Source of the DNA: Saccharibacillus deserti
Lineage (GTDB): Bacteria > Bacillota > Bacilli > Paenibacillales > Paenibacillaceae
Assembly: GCF_013618475.1 (NCBI RefSeq)
Contig: NZ_JABJVN010000003.1
Span: forward strand, 1-64,000
Length of the DNA stretch: 64,000 nucleotides
Direction: 5' to 3'
The translations under genes were made by a program, and so were the position numbers. Under the pieces are notes generated by a model. That model had not been told where the DNA came from. It worked only from the letters and a program-made list of their open reading frames with translations, and did not search any database. Shown here piece after piece: positions 17,646-27,331 of the stretch; within the stretch, counting starts at the first letter, position 1, and the number at the start of each line of letters is the position of its first letter.

Positions 17646-19376
17646 GTGAACGGGAACTATCGGCGTGAAGAGAAGCCGCGGACCAATGTGGTTTCTTTAT
17701 CGATGGACGAAAGCTTTTTTTTCGAAAGAGCCGTCCGCGCGCTGGATCGCTACCAATATGACAAGGCGTTGAAATATTTTCGCAAATCCGTTGAACTCAA
17801 ACCGGACAATCCGGTGAATCACTGCAATATGGCGGGTATACTGTCAGAGATGGGCGACTATGAAGAATCGAACGCCGTGCTGCTGCATGTGCTTGAACAA
17901 GTCGACCCTTCGATGACGGAATGCCGCTTTTATATGGCCAACAACTTCGCCAATATGGAACGGTTCGAAGAAGCCGAAGAAGCGCTGGTGCAGTATCTTG
18001 AAGAAGATGCGGCCGGACAGTTTCTCCATGAGGCGGAAGAGATGATCGATCTGCTGCAGGTCGAGCTGAAGCGCGGGATCCGGGATCATACCGTCTTGGC
18101 GCGCCGGGGTTCGGATCGGCACGACCGGGCCCGGACGATGCTGGAAGAAGGCATGTTCTCCGAAGCGGCGGATCTGCTGGAGGAACTGCTCGAAGAGTAT
18201 CCGGAATTCGCGGCGGCTTCGAACAATCTGGCGCTGGCCTATTATTATATGGGGCTGACCGACAAAGCTCTGAAGACGGTGGAAGACGTATTGAAGCGCG
18301 ATGAAGGCAATCTGCACGGCTTGTGCAACCTGGCGATCTTTCGCCGGCACTCGGGGCCGGTCGGAGCGGAAGAAGCTTCGCAGCTCGCACGGCGTTTGGC
18401 GGCGGTCGTTCCGCTGCACCGCGAACATGCTTTCAAGCTGGCGACGACTCTCGGCATTCTGGGCGAGCACGAAGCGGCCTATCGGCATTTCCGCCGGCTG
18501 CTGACATCCGAAGAAGCGTCCGGCGACGCTTCGCTTTATCATTACTGCGCCGTAGCCGCCCTGCTCAGCGCAAGACCGGATGCCGCGGAAAAGTTGTGGA
18601 AAGCGGCGGTGAAGCTCGATCCCGACGCCGAAGCGGCGGCTTATTACCTGAGCCGGCTGCCGGAGTGGCGCAGCACGGGGATCAATGAACCGGTCAGCTA
18701 CCATTACCGGCTGGAAACCTTGCGCCGTTCGGAATTGTGGCGGCGTTGGGAAGAGCGGCTGCCGGAAGATTCGCCGGCGATTCGCGCCGCTCTGATCCGG
18801 ACCCTTCGCTCCGGCAGCGAAGAAGACAAGCGTCATGCCCTCCAGGCCTGTCGTCCGCTGGCGGACGAAGAGATGACGGCGGTTCTGCGCGAACTGGCGG
18901 ACGACGAACAGGAATCGCCTTCCCTGCGCGACCTGGCCCGTACCGCCCTGGGCGAGAGCGGGCCGGAAGAGTCCGAGCCGGCGCAGGAAGAAGAACGCGC
19001 GGCGAACTTCTCCCGCGAACCGGCGGAACTTCCCGTCTGGGAGAAGCGCTGGCAGGATGTGCTGGATGCTTCGATTCGGTCTTCCTGCACGCCGGGAGAC
19101 TTCAGTATGCGGCGCGATCTCGAAGCGCTGTGGACCGATTTCCTGCGCCGCTTGTACCCGGATGTTCCCGTCCTCTCCTACGTCGAGGGCTGGGCCGCCG
19201 CGCTGGATTATTTGACCGACAAGCTTCGCCACGGAACTTCGACTTATGAAGAAGTGGGCCGCCGCTACGGCGTGTCCGCTTCGACCGTAGGCCGTTATGT
19301 CAAGCGGATGGATCAGGTCTGCAGCATCAAGGAACGGATGACCGTACACGGAAGAAATCATCGAAAAGGACTTTAG
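17646..19376 (+). CDS. Tetratricopeptide-repeat protein, YvcD-like
   Basis: A 576-residue soluble protein. TPR units are readable from about residue 25 (ALDRYQYDKALKYFRKSVEL, then NPVNHCNMAGILSEMGDYEE and FYMANNFANMERFEEAEEAL) and again at 150-330. The last 60 residues contain STYEEVGRRYGVSASTVGRY, which looks like a helix-turn-helix and may bind nucleic acid or another protein. The start is GTG after AAAGGGGG. Gene order (his block, TPR protein, trxB) matches B. subtilis yvcD, although this protein is longer. No enzymatic motif is seen; the role is unknown. Confidence 0.72.
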   Translation: MNGNYRREEKPRTNVVSLSMDESFFFERAVRALDRYQYDKALKYFRKSVELKPDNPVNHCNMAGILSEMGDYEESNAVLLHVLEQVDPSMTECRFYMANNFANMERFEEAEEALVQYLEEDAAGQFLHEAEEMIDLLQVELKRGIRDHTVLARRGSDRHDRARTMLEEGMFSEAADLLEELLEEYPEFAAASNNLALAYYYMGLTDKALKTVEDVLKRDEGNLHGLCNLAIFRRHSGPVGAEEASQLARRLAAVVPLHREHAFKLATTLGILGEHEAAYRHFRRLLTSEEASGDASLYHYCAVAALLSARPDAAEKLWKAAVKLDPDAEAAAYYLSRLPEWRSTGINEPVSYHYRLETLRRSELWRRWEERLPEDSPAIRAALIRTLRSGSEEDKRHALQACRPLADEEMTAVLRELADDEQESPSLRDLARTALGESGPEESEPAQEEERAANFSREPAELPVWEKRWQDVLDASIRSSCTPGDFSMRRDLEALWTDFLRRLYPDVPVLSYVEGWAAALDYLTDKLRHGTSTYEEVGRRYGVSASTVGRYVKRMDQVCSIKERMTVHGRNHRKGL

Positions 19377-19399
19377 TACCTTGATCCGGATAAAAGTAA

Positions 19400-19454
19400 G
19401 GTTACGCTCCCTGAATCGCACTTAAAGCGAGTGCGTTTCAGGCGAACGTAAACC
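19400..19454 (+). repeat. Long imperfect inverted repeat in the trxB leader
   Basis: The arms GGTTACG and CGTAAACC, then CCTGAA/TTTCAGG and CGCACT/AGTGCG, pair around a seven-base loop at 19423-19429. No T run follows, so it is not a simple terminator and may structure the 5' untranslated region of trxB. Confidence 0.6.
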
Positions 19455-19533
19455 TCGGATTAGATTGGGTCAACGTACTAGGTCCCCTGAGACGAGTCGC
19501 AGGATATACACGAACCCCAAGGAGGATGCCCAC

Positions 19534-20493
19534 ATGCAGAAACACAAAACCGTAGTCATCGGAACAGGCCCGTCCGGCCTGACCGCCGCCATTTACCTGG
19601 CCCGAGCCAACCTGAAACCTCTCGTAATCGAAGGTCTTCAACCGGGCGGCCAGCTTACCACGACCACCGATATCGAGAACTTTCCCGGTTTCCCCAACGG
19701 AATCATGGGACCGGAATTGATGGACAATATGCGTCAGCAGGCGGAGCGTTTTGGCGCCGAGTTCATGAACGGCTGGGTCGACGCCGTCGATTTCTCCCAG
19801 CGTCCTTTCAAGATTACCGTTGAAGGCGCCGAGCCGATCGAAGCGGATTCGGTTATTATCTCCACCGGAGCTTCGGCCCGCTACCTCGGTATTCCGGGCG
19901 AACAGGAAAATATCGGACGCGGCGTCAGCACATGCGCAACCTGCGACGGATTCTTTTTCCGCGGCAAAAAGCTGATCGTGATCGGCGGCGGCGATTCCGC
20001 GATGGAAGAAGCCAGCTTCCTGACGCGCTTCGCGACCGAAGTAACGGTCGTCAACCGCCGCGAAGAGCTGCGCGCCTCGAAGATCATGCAGGATCGCGCG
20101 CGCGAGAACGAGAAAGTCTCGTGGGCGCTCAACCGCCAGCCGCTTGAAGTCGTAGCCGGCGATACGGGCCTCAAAGGACTTAAAGTGCTCAACAACGAGA
20201 CCGGCCAGGAAGAACTGATCGAAGCCGACGGCGTATTCGTGGCGATCGGCCACACGCCGAATACGACCTTCCTGCAGGGCAAGCTCGATCTGGACGGCCA
20301 CGGCTATGCGGTGGTCAAACCGGGTACGACCGAGACAAATATCCCGGGCGTATTCGCCTGCGGCGACGTGCAGGACACCAAATACCGTCAGGCGATCACG
20401 GCTGCGGGCAGCGGCTGCATGGCGGCGATGGACTGCGAGAAGTATCTCGAAGGCAGCGTCGTGCACGACTGGAGCGAGTCGCTCGACCGCTAA
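19534..20493 (+). CDS. trxB: Thioredoxin-disulfide reductase
   Basis: A 319-residue FAD- and NADPH-dependent reductase that keeps thioredoxin reduced. The FAD site VIGTGPSGLTAAIYLARA is at the N-terminus, the redox-active CATC lies in TCATCDGFFFRGKK, the NADPH site is VIGGGDSAMEEASFLT, and a second FAD segment is GVFACGDVQDTKYRQ. AAGGAGG at 19519-19525 selects the ATG at 19534. The preceding gap holds an unusual hairpin; a strong terminator follows. Confidence 0.95.
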   Translation: MQKHKTVVIGTGPSGLTAAIYLARANLKPLVIEGLQPGGQLTTTTDIENFPGFPNGIMGPELMDNMRQQAERFGAEFMNGWVDAVDFSQRPFKITVEGAEPIEADSVIISTGASARYLGIPGEQENIGRGVSTCATCDGFFFRGKKLIVIGGGDSAMEEASFLTRFATEVTVVNRREELRASKIMQDRARENEKVSWALNRQPLEVVAGDTGLKGLKVLNNETGQEELIEADGVFVAIGHTPNTTFLQGKLDLDGHGYAVVKPGTTETNIPGVFACGDVQDTKYRQAITAAGSGCMAAMDCEKYLEGSVVHDWSESLDR

Positions 20494-20537
20494 ATTTTTC
20501 CGGGAAGAAAGCTTTCCCGTCCTAGAATCCCAACCAA

Positions 20538-20589
20538 ACGCGCAGACGAAAATCCGTAACGGACTTTCTCGTCTGCGCGTTCTTTTTTT
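20538..20589 (+). terminator. Terminator after trxB
   Basis: ACGCGCAGACGA (20538-20549) pairs perfectly with TCGTCTGCGCGT (20569-20580), followed by a T-rich run. Confidence 0.9.
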
Positions 20590-20631
20590 GGCGGGAACCT
20601 ACAGGTTTTCAATTTCGGAGGAGGGTTGGAT

Positions 20632-21435
20632 ATGTCGAATGTACGCCAAGAAGGACCGGACCGGCGCTATCTGCGGAGAATCGAACTGGAGGAAGGACAG
20701 TCCCCGCTGCCCGGCGGCTATCCGTTCAGTCTACCGGCGGTCCGCGAGCTGGAAAGTCTTGATTTTCATGAGCGGGTGACGTATATCGTCGGCGAGAACG
20801 GAGTCGGCAAGTCGACGCTGCTCGAAGCGATTGCGGCATCCTGGGGCTTCAACCCGGAAGGCGGCACGCTGAATTTCAACTTCGCAACCGCCGAGACCCA
20901 TTCCCCGCTGCATCGGCATATCCGGCTGATCCGGGGGACGGCGCGGCCGAAAGACGGCTTCTTTTTCCGGGCGGAAAGTTATTACAATGTGGCGACGACG
21001 ATCGACGAGCTGGACAAAGAAGTTCGCGGGAACCGGATCATCGACAGCTACGGCGGCCGTTCCCTGCACGAACAGTCGCACGGGGAAGCCTTTTTCGCGA
21101 CCTTCATGCACCGGTTCGGGCCCAACGGTCTGTACATTCTCGACGAGCCGGAAGCGGCGCTGTCTCCTGTCCGTCAATTGGCGATGCTCACGCGTATCCA
21201 CGAGCTGGCCGGCAGCGGCGCACAGTTTATCATTTCGACCCACTCCCCGCTGCTGATGTCCTATCCGGACAGCCGGCTGTACAATCTCACGGCGGCCGGG
21301 ATCCGGGCATGCAAGGCGGAAGAAACGGAGCATTATATCGTCACCCGCGAATTTCTGAACCACCGGGAGCGGATGCTGGCCGATCTGCTGCACCCGGAAG
21401 ACCAACAGACAGGAAGTGGGCACGAAGAATCCTGA
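20632..21435 (+). CDS. AAA family ATPase (ABC/SMC-like ATPase)
   Basis: A 267-residue soluble ATPase. Walker A GENGVGKSTLLEAIAASWGF lies near residue 50. Further on are a signature-like SHGEAFFATFMHRF, Walker B GLYILDEPEAALSP and an H-loop FIISTHSPLLM, the order found in ABC-type ATPases without membrane domains such as those of the AAA_21 group. GGAGGAGG at 20617-20624 selects the ATG at 20632. It is flanked by terminators on both sides, so it is a single-gene unit. Family members act in varied roles including DNA metabolism and defence; no partner gene is next to it, and the function is not assigned. Confidence 0.8.
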   Translation: MSNVRQEGPDRRYLRRIELEEGQSPLPGGYPFSLPAVRELESLDFHERVTYIVGENGVGKSTLLEAIAASWGFNPEGGTLNFNFATAETHSPLHRHIRLIRGTARPKDGFFFRAESYYNVATTIDELDKEVRGNRIIDSYGGRSLHEQSHGEAFFATFMHRFGPNGLYILDEPEAALSPVRQLAMLTRIHELAGSGAQFIISTHSPLLMSYPDSRLYNLTAAGIRACKAEETEHYIVTREFLNHRERMLADLLHPEDQQTGSGHEES

Positions 21436-21499
21436 TAGACGCCCCCGGGAAAGTGGATTTGTGCAAATACGAGGCAGAGACGCGGTAGAATGCTTTCCA

Positions 21500-21534
21500 A
21501 AAGAGTATCCGTACAAAAACGGGACTCTTTTTTT
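21500..21534 (+). terminator. Terminator after the AAA ATPase gene
   Basis: AAGAGT pairs with ACTCTT around an inner CCGT/ACGG helix, followed by seven T. It falls inside the longest open frame of the next gene, which argues that gene starts downstream. Confidence 0.75.
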
Positions 21535-21567
21535 GTGAGTCGAAAGATTGTGCGTAGAATCACAAGG

Positions 21568-22362
21568 ATGAAAGGGGCCGCGTGCTGCATTTTGATTGAG
21601 AATTGTTTTCATAAAAATTTGAAGGAGCAGCCGGTCCGCGCACAGACGCACCGTTCGCTGCCGGGGCCCAAGGCGGAAGCCGGAGCTTCCGGCAGACCGG
21701 CCGGAATGCCGCACTGGGTCGCGGACATGCTTCGGCAGGAACGGGAACAGGCCCGGCTGCCGACCGCAGAAACGAAGAAAGCCGTTTCGGCAGCCGATCG
21801 GGCCGCCCAGGCCTCCGCCATGGCGAGACAGGCCGCGAAAATGACCGAGCAGGCTGCCGATCTGGCCCGGCAGGCGGCCGCGATGGATGCTGCGGCAGAA
21901 GGCCGTCCGGCACATCCGCAGGCGGGTGCGACGGACTCCGCCCCGGTGTCCGACGGTTATATCCGTTTCGATACGGGGATTCTCTCCGTGCGGCAGATGG
22001 AACCGATCATGAATCGCCTGCCTGTCGATCTGACCGTTATCGACGCGAACGATATCGTGCGGTATTTCTCGCACGGCAAAGAACGGATCTTCGCGCGCAC
22101 CAAAGCGGTCGTCGGGCGCTCCGTGCAGAACTGCCACCCGCCGCAAAGCGTGCATGTGGTCGAAGAACTGCTGAACGATTTCAAAGCGGGCCGCAAAGAC
22201 CATGAAGATTTCAGGATTCCGTTCAAGGACAAGTTCGTCTATATCCGCTACTTTGCGATTCGGGATGCAGCGGGAACCTATCTCGGGACTCTCGAATTTA
22301 CCCGGAATGCAGCGCCGATTCGCGAATTGGACGGACAAAAACGCATATTGTCGGAAGTGTGA
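21568..22362 (+). CDS. PAS-domain protein (C-terminal half like DUF438 proteins)
   Basis: About 264 residues if the ATG at 21568 is used. The C-terminal 125 residues form a PAS-like domain: PVDLTVIDANDIVRYFSHGK, ERIFARTKAVVGRSVQNCHP, PQSVHVVEELLNDFKAGRKD and a closing YIRYFAIRDAAGTYLGTLEF. This resembles the PAS domain at the end of DUF438/hemerythrin-type proteins. The region before it is Ala/Gln-rich and predicted helical (AADRAAQASAMARQAAKMTE and similar). The frame is open back to 21490, but a terminator lies there. No good ribosome-binding site marks any start, so the 5' end is uncertain. A sensory role is inferred from the PAS fold only. Confidence 0.6.
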   Translation: MKGAACCILIENCFHKNLKEQPVRAQTHRSLPGPKAEAGASGRPAGMPHWVADMLRQEREQARLPTAETKKAVSAADRAAQASAMARQAAKMTEQAADLARQAAAMDAAAEGRPAHPQAGATDSAPVSDGYIRFDTGILSVRQMEPIMNRLPVDLTVIDANDIVRYFSHGKERIFARTKAVVGRSVQNCHPPQSVHVVEELLNDFKAGRKDHEDFRIPFKDKFVYIRYFAIRDAAGTYLGTLEFTRNAAPIRELDGQKRILSEV

Positions 22363-22387
22363 TCGAGCTCCCGGCCGCTTCTTCTCC

Positions 22388-22423
22388 ACCCTTTGTTCGC
22401 CGCCGGCGAACAAAGGGTTTTTG
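22388..22423 (+). terminator. Terminator after the PAS gene
   Basis: ACCCTTTGTTCGCC is a perfect inverted repeat with GGCGAACAAAGGGT, followed by TTTT. Confidence 0.85.
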
Positions 22424-22596
22424 CTCTATCCAATCGGGGAAGAGCGCGCAACCGCCCGCCCTGCAAGGGTTTCAACGCCCCCGGGTGTTCCGCTGCCCGC
22501 CGCCCTGGCAGGCGAACGGGCAAAAGCGGGCAGGCGGCATTGTGGAAAAGGCTTTCGACCCTTGCGGGGCAAGGCTTTGAGCCGCGGTCCACTCGC
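22424..22596. other. GC-rich gap, no gene recognised
   Basis: The stretch between the PAS terminator and the glcK promoter shows short GC-rich inverted repeats (CCCGCC/GGCGGG type) but no start with a ribosome-binding site and no family-like open frame. Confidence 0.5.
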
Positions 22597-22625
22597 TTGA
22601 CCGAAACCGGGCGTTCGCTTATAGT
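22597..22625 (+). promoter_or_regulatory. Sigma-A promoter of glcK
   Basis: -35 TTGACC at 22597-22602, 17-base spacer, -10 TATAGT at 22620-22625; glcK begins about 120 bases later. Confidence 0.7.
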
Positions 22626-22752
22626 GGGAGACGAAGGAAACGGATTTTAGCGTTTTCCCGGGCGGGCTGCGGTTCCGAAGCGGCCGGTTCCAAGCAAACG
22701 GTCTGATCGGTTCCCATATTCTCTATATTGAAGAAAAAAGGTGGCTTGTATC

Positions 22753-23700
22753 ATGTCTGAAAATGTCTACGTCGGGATGGATCTGGGCGGCACCACGATC
22801 AAGGTCGGTCTGTGCAGCGAGAGCGGCGTCCTGCTGCATACTTACGAAGGGCCGACGGGAGTATCCGAAGGTCCGGAAACGGTAATCTCCAACATGGCGG
22901 CCTACGTTCGCCGCGTCGTTGAAGAATCTCCGTATTCCTGGGAACAACTGGCCGGGGTCGGCGCCGGAGTTGCCGGATTCACCAATGTGCGTGACGGGAT
23001 CATCGTCATGGCGCCGAACATAGGCTTTAAAGACGTTCCAATCCGCGCCATTCTCGAGGAGCGGCTGGGCAAGCCCGTCAAGATCGACAACGATGCCAAC
23101 GTCGCGGCTCTCGGCGAAGCCTGGAGCGGTGCCGGAGCAGGTGTCGAGAACTGTGTATGCTATACGCTGGGAACCGGCGTAGGCGGCGGAATCATCATCA
23201 ACGGCCGTATCTATCAAGGCTCCGCCGGCATGGCGGGCGAGATCGGCCATATCGATGTCGTGCCGGATCTGGAAGCGATCCAGTGCGGCTGCGGCAAGAC
23301 CGGCTGCCTGGAGACCGTGTCTTCGGCTACCGGCATTATTCGCATGGCGAAAGAAGCGGTGGAGCGCGGAGAGCGTACCTTTATTTCCGATGCCAGCGAG
23401 ATTACCGCGAAGACCGTGTTCGATGCGGCCAAAGCGGGCGACGAAGTCGCGCTGCGCATCGTCAAACGCGCCGCGCTGTACCTTGGCAAATCGATGGCGG
23501 CCGTAGCGGCCGTACTGAATCCGCAAAGCTTTATCATCGGCGGCGGCGTATCGAAAGCGGGCGACATTCTGTTCGATCCGATTCGCGAGACGTTTGCACA
23601 GCTGACGCCCGACCCGCTGCAGCGCGGCGTACAAATCGTACCGGCGATGCTGGGCAACGATGCAGGCATGATCGGCGCAGCGGGCCTGATGCTTCGTTAA
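22753..23700 (+). CDS. glcK: Glucokinase, ROK family
   Basis: A 315-residue cytoplasmic ATP-dependent kinase that phosphorylates glucose. ROK features: ATP site [14 protein letters not shown] at the N-terminus, sugar-binding [41 protein letters not shown] with the sugar-binding Glu and zinc His, and the zinc cluster [17 protein letters not shown] precedes the ATG at 22753. It opens a likely operon with rapZ, yvcK and whiA. Other ROK sugar kinases share the motifs; glucokinase is the best fit by length and context. Confidence 0.9.
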   Translation: MSENVYVGMDLGGTTIKVGLCSESGVLLHTYEGPTGVSEGPETVISNMAAYVRRVVEESPYSWEQLAGVGAGVAGFTNVRDGIIVMAPNIGFKDVPIRAILEERLGKPVKIDNDANVAALGEAWSGAGAGVENCVCYTLGTGVGGGIIINGRIYQGSAGMAGEIGHIDVVPDLEAIQCGCGKTGCLETVSSATGIIRMAKEAVERGERTFISDASEITAKTVFDAAKAGDEVALRIVKRAALYLGKSMAAVAAVLNPQSFIIGGGVSKAGDILFDPIRETFAQLTPDPLQRGVQIVPAMLGNDAGMIGAAGLMLR

Positions 23701-23728
23701 TGATCGCCATTCCAGGGAGGGAACCCGC

Positions 23729-24634
23729 ATGACCGAGATTCCGAGCAATAAGGTGGCAGCTTCGTCCGCCACGCTGATGATCATTACGGGAATGTCGGGA
23801 GCCGGCAAGACGATCGCCGTACAAAGCCTGGAAGATCTGGGCTTCTTCTGCGTCGACAATCTGCCGCCGGTCCTGATCCCCAAGTTTGCGGAACTGATCG
23901 AACAGTCGAACGGCAAAATCGCCAAGGTCGCGCTGGTCATCGACCTGCGGGGCCGGGAATTTTTCGCGGCCCTGTCCGAATCGCTCGCCTACATCAAAGA
24001 CCATTTTACGATTCACAGCGAGATTCTGTTCTTTGATGCCGTCGATGCGGTGCTGGTGCAGCGCTACAAGGAAACGCGCCGCCGCCACCCGCTGGCTCCG
24101 GACGGCATGCCGCTCGACGGCATACGCCTCGAGCGCAAAATGCTGGAAGAGCTGAAAAATTCGGCGACGCAGATTATCGATACGACGAACATGAAGCCGG
24201 CGGTGCTCAAAGAGAAGATCATTTCCCGATTTTCCCATATGGAAAGCAACCGCCTCTCGGTCAACGTGACTTCGTTCGGTTTCAAATACGGCGTACCGAT
24301 CGATGCGGATCTGATCTTCGATGTCCGTTTCCTGCCGAATCCGCATTATGTCGACAATCTGCGTCCGCTGACCGGTCAGAACAGCGACGTTTACGATTAT
24401 GTCATGAAATGGCCGGAGACCCAGACGTTTCTGACCAAACTGCTGGATATGCTGCATTTCCTTATCCCGCAGTATCGAAAAGAAGGCAAAAGCCAGGTGA
24501 TTATCGGAATCGGCTGTACGGGCGGCAAACACCGTTCGGTGGCGATTTCCGAATATTTGGGCCGGATGCTGGGAGCGAGCGAGACCGAAAAAGTGCGTGT
24601 CAATCACCGGGACGCCGATCGGGACCGCCACTGA
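23729..24634 (+). CDS. rapZ: RNase adaptor / nucleotide-binding protein RapZ (YvcJ)
   Basis: A 301-residue P-loop protein. Walker A GMSGAGKT lies at residues 21-28, Walker B-like [10 protein letters not shown] follows, and the conserved C-terminal domain has [20 protein letters not shown]. In E. coli the family controls small-RNA decay and glucosamine-6-phosphate supply; in B. subtilis YvcJ hydrolyses nucleotides and affects competence, with its molecular role less clear. It lies 28 bases after glcK and 79 bases before yvcK. Confidence 0.92.
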   Translation: MTEIPSNKVAASSATLMIITGMSGAGKTIAVQSLEDLGFFCVDNLPPVLIPKFAELIEQSNGKIAKVALVIDLRGREFFAALSESLAYIKDHFTIHSEILFFDAVDAVLVQRYKETRRRHPLAPDGMPLDGIRLERKMLEELKNSATQIIDTTNMKPAVLKEKIISRFSHMESNRLSVNVTSFGFKYGVPIDADLIFDVRFLPNPHYVDNLRPLTGQNSDVYDYVMKWPETQTFLTKLLDMLHFLIPQYRKEGKSQVIIGIGCTGGKHRSVAISEYLGRMLGASETEKVRVNHRDADRDRH

Positions 24635-24713
24635 ATAAGCGAAGCGGGGCGGTAAGCCCTTTCGCGAAGAACGTCATATCGGAAGCGGTCGACGTACGGA
24701 GGAGTGAACATTC

Positions 24714-25709
24714 ATGAGTATTAAACAACAGGCACTGCGGCCCGTCCGCCGTCCGCGCATCGTGGTCATGGGCGGGGGAACGGGGCTTTCCGTGATGCTG
24801 CGGGGACTGAAGGAGCAGCCGCTCGACATTACGGCCATCGTAACGGTGGCCGACGACGGCGGAAGCTCCGGCATTCTGCGCAGCGAACTGCAGATGCCGC
24901 CTCCGGGCGATATCCGCAACGTGCTTACGTCGCTGGCCGACGTGGAGCCGCTGCTGTCCGAAATGCTGAGCTATCGCTTCAAGACGGGGAATGGGCTGGC
25001 GGGACATAGTCTCGGCAATCTGATCCTGGCGGCGATGACGGACATCTCGGGGGACTTTGTGACCGCCGTGCGCGAGCTCGGGCGGGTCTTCGCCGTTCGC
25101 GGACGCGTCTATCCGGCGGCAAAAGAAGGCGTTATTCTGCACGCGGAGATGGAAGACGGCACGATCGTGACCGGCGAATCGAGTATTCCGGAATACGGCG
25201 GGAAGATCAAGCGGATCTTCCTCGAGCCGGCGGAAGTCGAAGCGCTGCCGGAAGCGGTGCTGGCGATCCAGCGCGCCGATGCGATCCTGATCGGACCCGG
25301 AAGCCTGTATACAAGCCTGCTGCCGAACCTGCTGGTCCCGCAGTTGGCCGAAGCGGTGGTCGCGTCCAATGCGATCAAGATGTATATCTGCAACGTCATG
25401 ACCCAACCGGGGGAAACGGACGGCTTCAGCGTAGGCGATCATCTTCAAGCCGTTTACGATCATGTCGGCAGCCATCTGTTCGATTACGTGCTGGTCAACA
25501 GCGGGCATATTCCCGAAGACGTGCAGCTGCGTTATGCGGAAGAAGGCGCGACACCGGTCCGGCTGGATCTGGAAGAAATCGCGGGAACCAACTGTACCGT
25601 CATTGCCGATACTTTTGTCAAATACGGCACCTATCTGCGGCATGACGCGGACAAATTGAGTGAACATATTAACAGACTCGTGGAAGACTGGATGATACGG
25701 AAGGGGTGA
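24714..25709 (+). CDS. yvcK: Gluconeogenesis factor YvcK (CofD-like)
   Basis: A 331-residue CofD/UPF0052-type protein that binds UDP-sugars and is needed for normal cell shape and growth on gluconeogenic carbon sources in Bacillus. Diagnostic segments: [70 protein letters not shown] and [21 protein letters not shown] precedes the ATG. It lies seven bases before whiA. Confidence 0.94.
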   Translation: MSIKQQALRPVRRPRIVVMGGGTGLSVMLRGLKEQPLDITAIVTVADDGGSSGILRSELQMPPPGDIRNVLTSLADVEPLLSEMLSYRFKTGNGLAGHSLGNLILAAMTDISGDFVTAVRELGRVFAVRGRVYPAAKEGVILHAEMEDGTIVTGESSIPEYGGKIKRIFLEPAEVEALPEAVLAIQRADAILIGPGSLYTSLLPNLLVPQLAEAVVASNAIKMYICNVMTQPGETDGFSVGDHLQAVYDHVGSHLFDYVLVNSGHIPEDVQLRYAEEGATPVRLDLEEIAGTNCTVIADTFVKYGTYLRHDADKLSEHINRLVEDWMIRKG

Positions 25710-25716
25710 ACAGCCC

Positions 25717-26646
25717 ATGTCGTTCGCGGCTCAAACCAAAAAAGAACTGACGATGGTAGAGGCGGGAGCCTGCTGCGAAAAAGCGGAGCTGTCTGCGCTG
25801 ATTCGGATGAACGGCTCGATCCAGCTCTCCAACAAAAAAGTCATTCTGGATATTTCGACCGAAAACGCGGCGATCGCCCGCCGCATTTATTCCTTGATCA
25901 AAAAGCACTTCAGTGTGCATACGGAACTGCTCGTCCGCAAGAAAATGCGTCTCAAAAAAAATAATGTGTATATCGTCCGGATTCCGGCCGGTGTACAGGA
26001 ACTGCTCGGATCGCTGAAGATTACCTCGGAAGGATTCCAATTCCTGCCCGGCATCAGCCCCGACATCGTCAAGAAAAACTGCTGCAAACGCGCTTACCTG
26101 CGCGGTGCTTTTATGGCCGGCGGTTCGGTGAACAATCCGGAAGGATCGTCTTACCATCTGGAGATCGCCTCCATGTACGAAGAACACTGCCAGTCGCTCG
26201 TCAATCTGGCGAACGAGTTTCATTTGAACGCCCGCTGTATCGAACGGAAGAAAGGCTTCATTTTCTACCTGAAAGAGGGCGAAAAAATCATTGAACTGCT
26301 GAATATTATCGGAGCCCACCAGGCTCTGTTCAAATTCGAGGACGTTCGCATCATGCGCGATATGCGCAACTCGGTCAATCGGATCGTAAATTGCGAAACG
26401 GCAAACCTCAACAAAACGATCGGCGCCGCGGTGCGGCAGATCGACAATATCCGTTTTTTGCAAAAAGAAATCGGGTTGGAGAATCTGCCGGACAAGCTGC
26501 GCGAAGTGGCGGAAGTCCGGCTGGCCCATCCCGAGATCAATCTCAAGGAAGTGGGCGAGCTGCTCAAAGGAACCGTCAGTAAATCCGGCGTCAACCATCG
26601 GCTGCGCAAACTCGATATCATGGCGGAGAAAATCCGGGGCAGCTGA
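25717..26646 (+). CDS. whiA: DNA-binding protein WhiA
   Basis: A 309-residue protein with a degenerate LAGLIDADG homing-endonuclease-like fold at the N-terminus ([60 protein letters not shown]) and a C-terminal HTH ([20 protein letters not shown] followed by [12 protein letters not shown]). It acts in cell division and chromosome organisation in Bacillus and in sporulation in Streptomyces. Gene order yvcK-whiA-crh is that of B. subtilis. Confidence 0.95.
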   Translation: MSFAAQTKKELTMVEAGACCEKAELSALIRMNGSIQLSNKKVILDISTENAAIARRIYSLIKKHFSVHTELLVRKKMRLKKNNVYIVRIPAGVQELLGSLKITSEGFQFLPGISPDIVKKNCCKRAYLRGAFMAGGSVNNPEGSSYHLEIASMYEEHCQSLVNLANEFHLNARCIERKKGFIFYLKEGEKIIELLNIIGAHQALFKFEDVRIMRDMRNSVNRIVNCETANLNKTIGAAVRQIDNIRFLQKEIGLENLPDKLREVAEVRLAHPEINLKEVGELLKGTVSKSGVNHRLRKLDIMAEKIRGS

Positions 26647-26811
26647 ACAAGCGACCCGGTCTTTTGGGTACGCCAGCAAATCGGCGGCCCGGAAGGTTTG
26701 CAAACGGCCCGCTGGGTTTTATACTAGTGTGAGCAACCGAAGTTATGTTATACTGAGTATAATAATGCGTTTCGACAGGAACTTCATTTCGTATAGGGGG
26801 TAAGATTGCTC

Positions 26812-27081
26812 ATGACCAAACACCCGGTAGTCGTTCGACTGAAGACGGGGCTGCACGCCAGACCCGCGGCTTTGTTCGTTCAGGAAGCCAATAAATATTC
26901 TTCCGAAATCTTCGTAGAAAAGGAAGATAAAAAAGTAAACGCCAAAAGTATCATGGGGATCATGAGCCTGGCTATCAGTTCCGGAACCGAAATTTACATC
27001 AGTGCGGAAGGCGCGGACGCCGAGCAGGCTGTAACCGCTTTAATGAGTCTCGTCAGCAAAGAAGAATTGGAAAACCAATAA
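26812..27081 (+). CDS. crh: HPr-family phosphocarrier at the crh locus
   Basis: An 89-residue HPr-fold protein in the position of crh (rapZ-yvcK-whiA-crh). The overall sequence resembles B. subtilis Crh (GLHARPAALFVQEANKYSSE; KKVNAKSIMGIMSLAISSGT). Unlike B. subtilis Crh, which has Gln at position 15, this protein has His15, so it could also be phosphorylated by enzyme I. Ser46, the HprK target, is present. The ATG at 26812 follows AGGGGG; an extended -10 (TGTTATACT) lies at 26746-26754. Whether it acts as Crh, HPr or both cannot be decided without the rest of the genome. Confidence 0.85.
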   Translation: MTKHPVVVRLKTGLHARPAALFVQEANKYSSEIFVEKEDKKVNAKSIMGIMSLAISSGTEIYISAEGADAEQAVTALMSLVSKEELENQ

Positions 27082-27122
27082 GAATATTGCGGGCAGTGCT
27101 CCTGCAGCGTTCCCTACAGGTC

Positions 27123-27152
27123 AAACCCTCTGTACACCGCAGAGGGTTTTTC
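27123..27152 (+). terminator. Terminator after the HPr/Crh gene
   Basis: AAACCCTCTG pairs with CAGAGGGTTT, followed by more T. Confidence 0.88.
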
Positions 27153-27331
27153 GCTGTTTTTTCCAATTCACCTAAAAATATTTAGACTTCTTGCCGTAAA
27201 GCCGCCTTTATCCTGTTTAGGTCCTAAGCCGGAAAGGGTAAAAATGAGTGCCAATACGCTCGCTATGTAGGCTGATTACCCGAATTCGTCCGCCAATTCC
27301 GCGATCAAAGAATGAGAAGGGAGAAATAGAA

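Noticed and set aside
17844-19421. A 525-codon open frame antisense to the TPR gene
   Set aside because: It is a shadow of a GC-rich coding strand: no ribosome-binding site, no family resemblance, and the plus-strand TPR repeats are clear.
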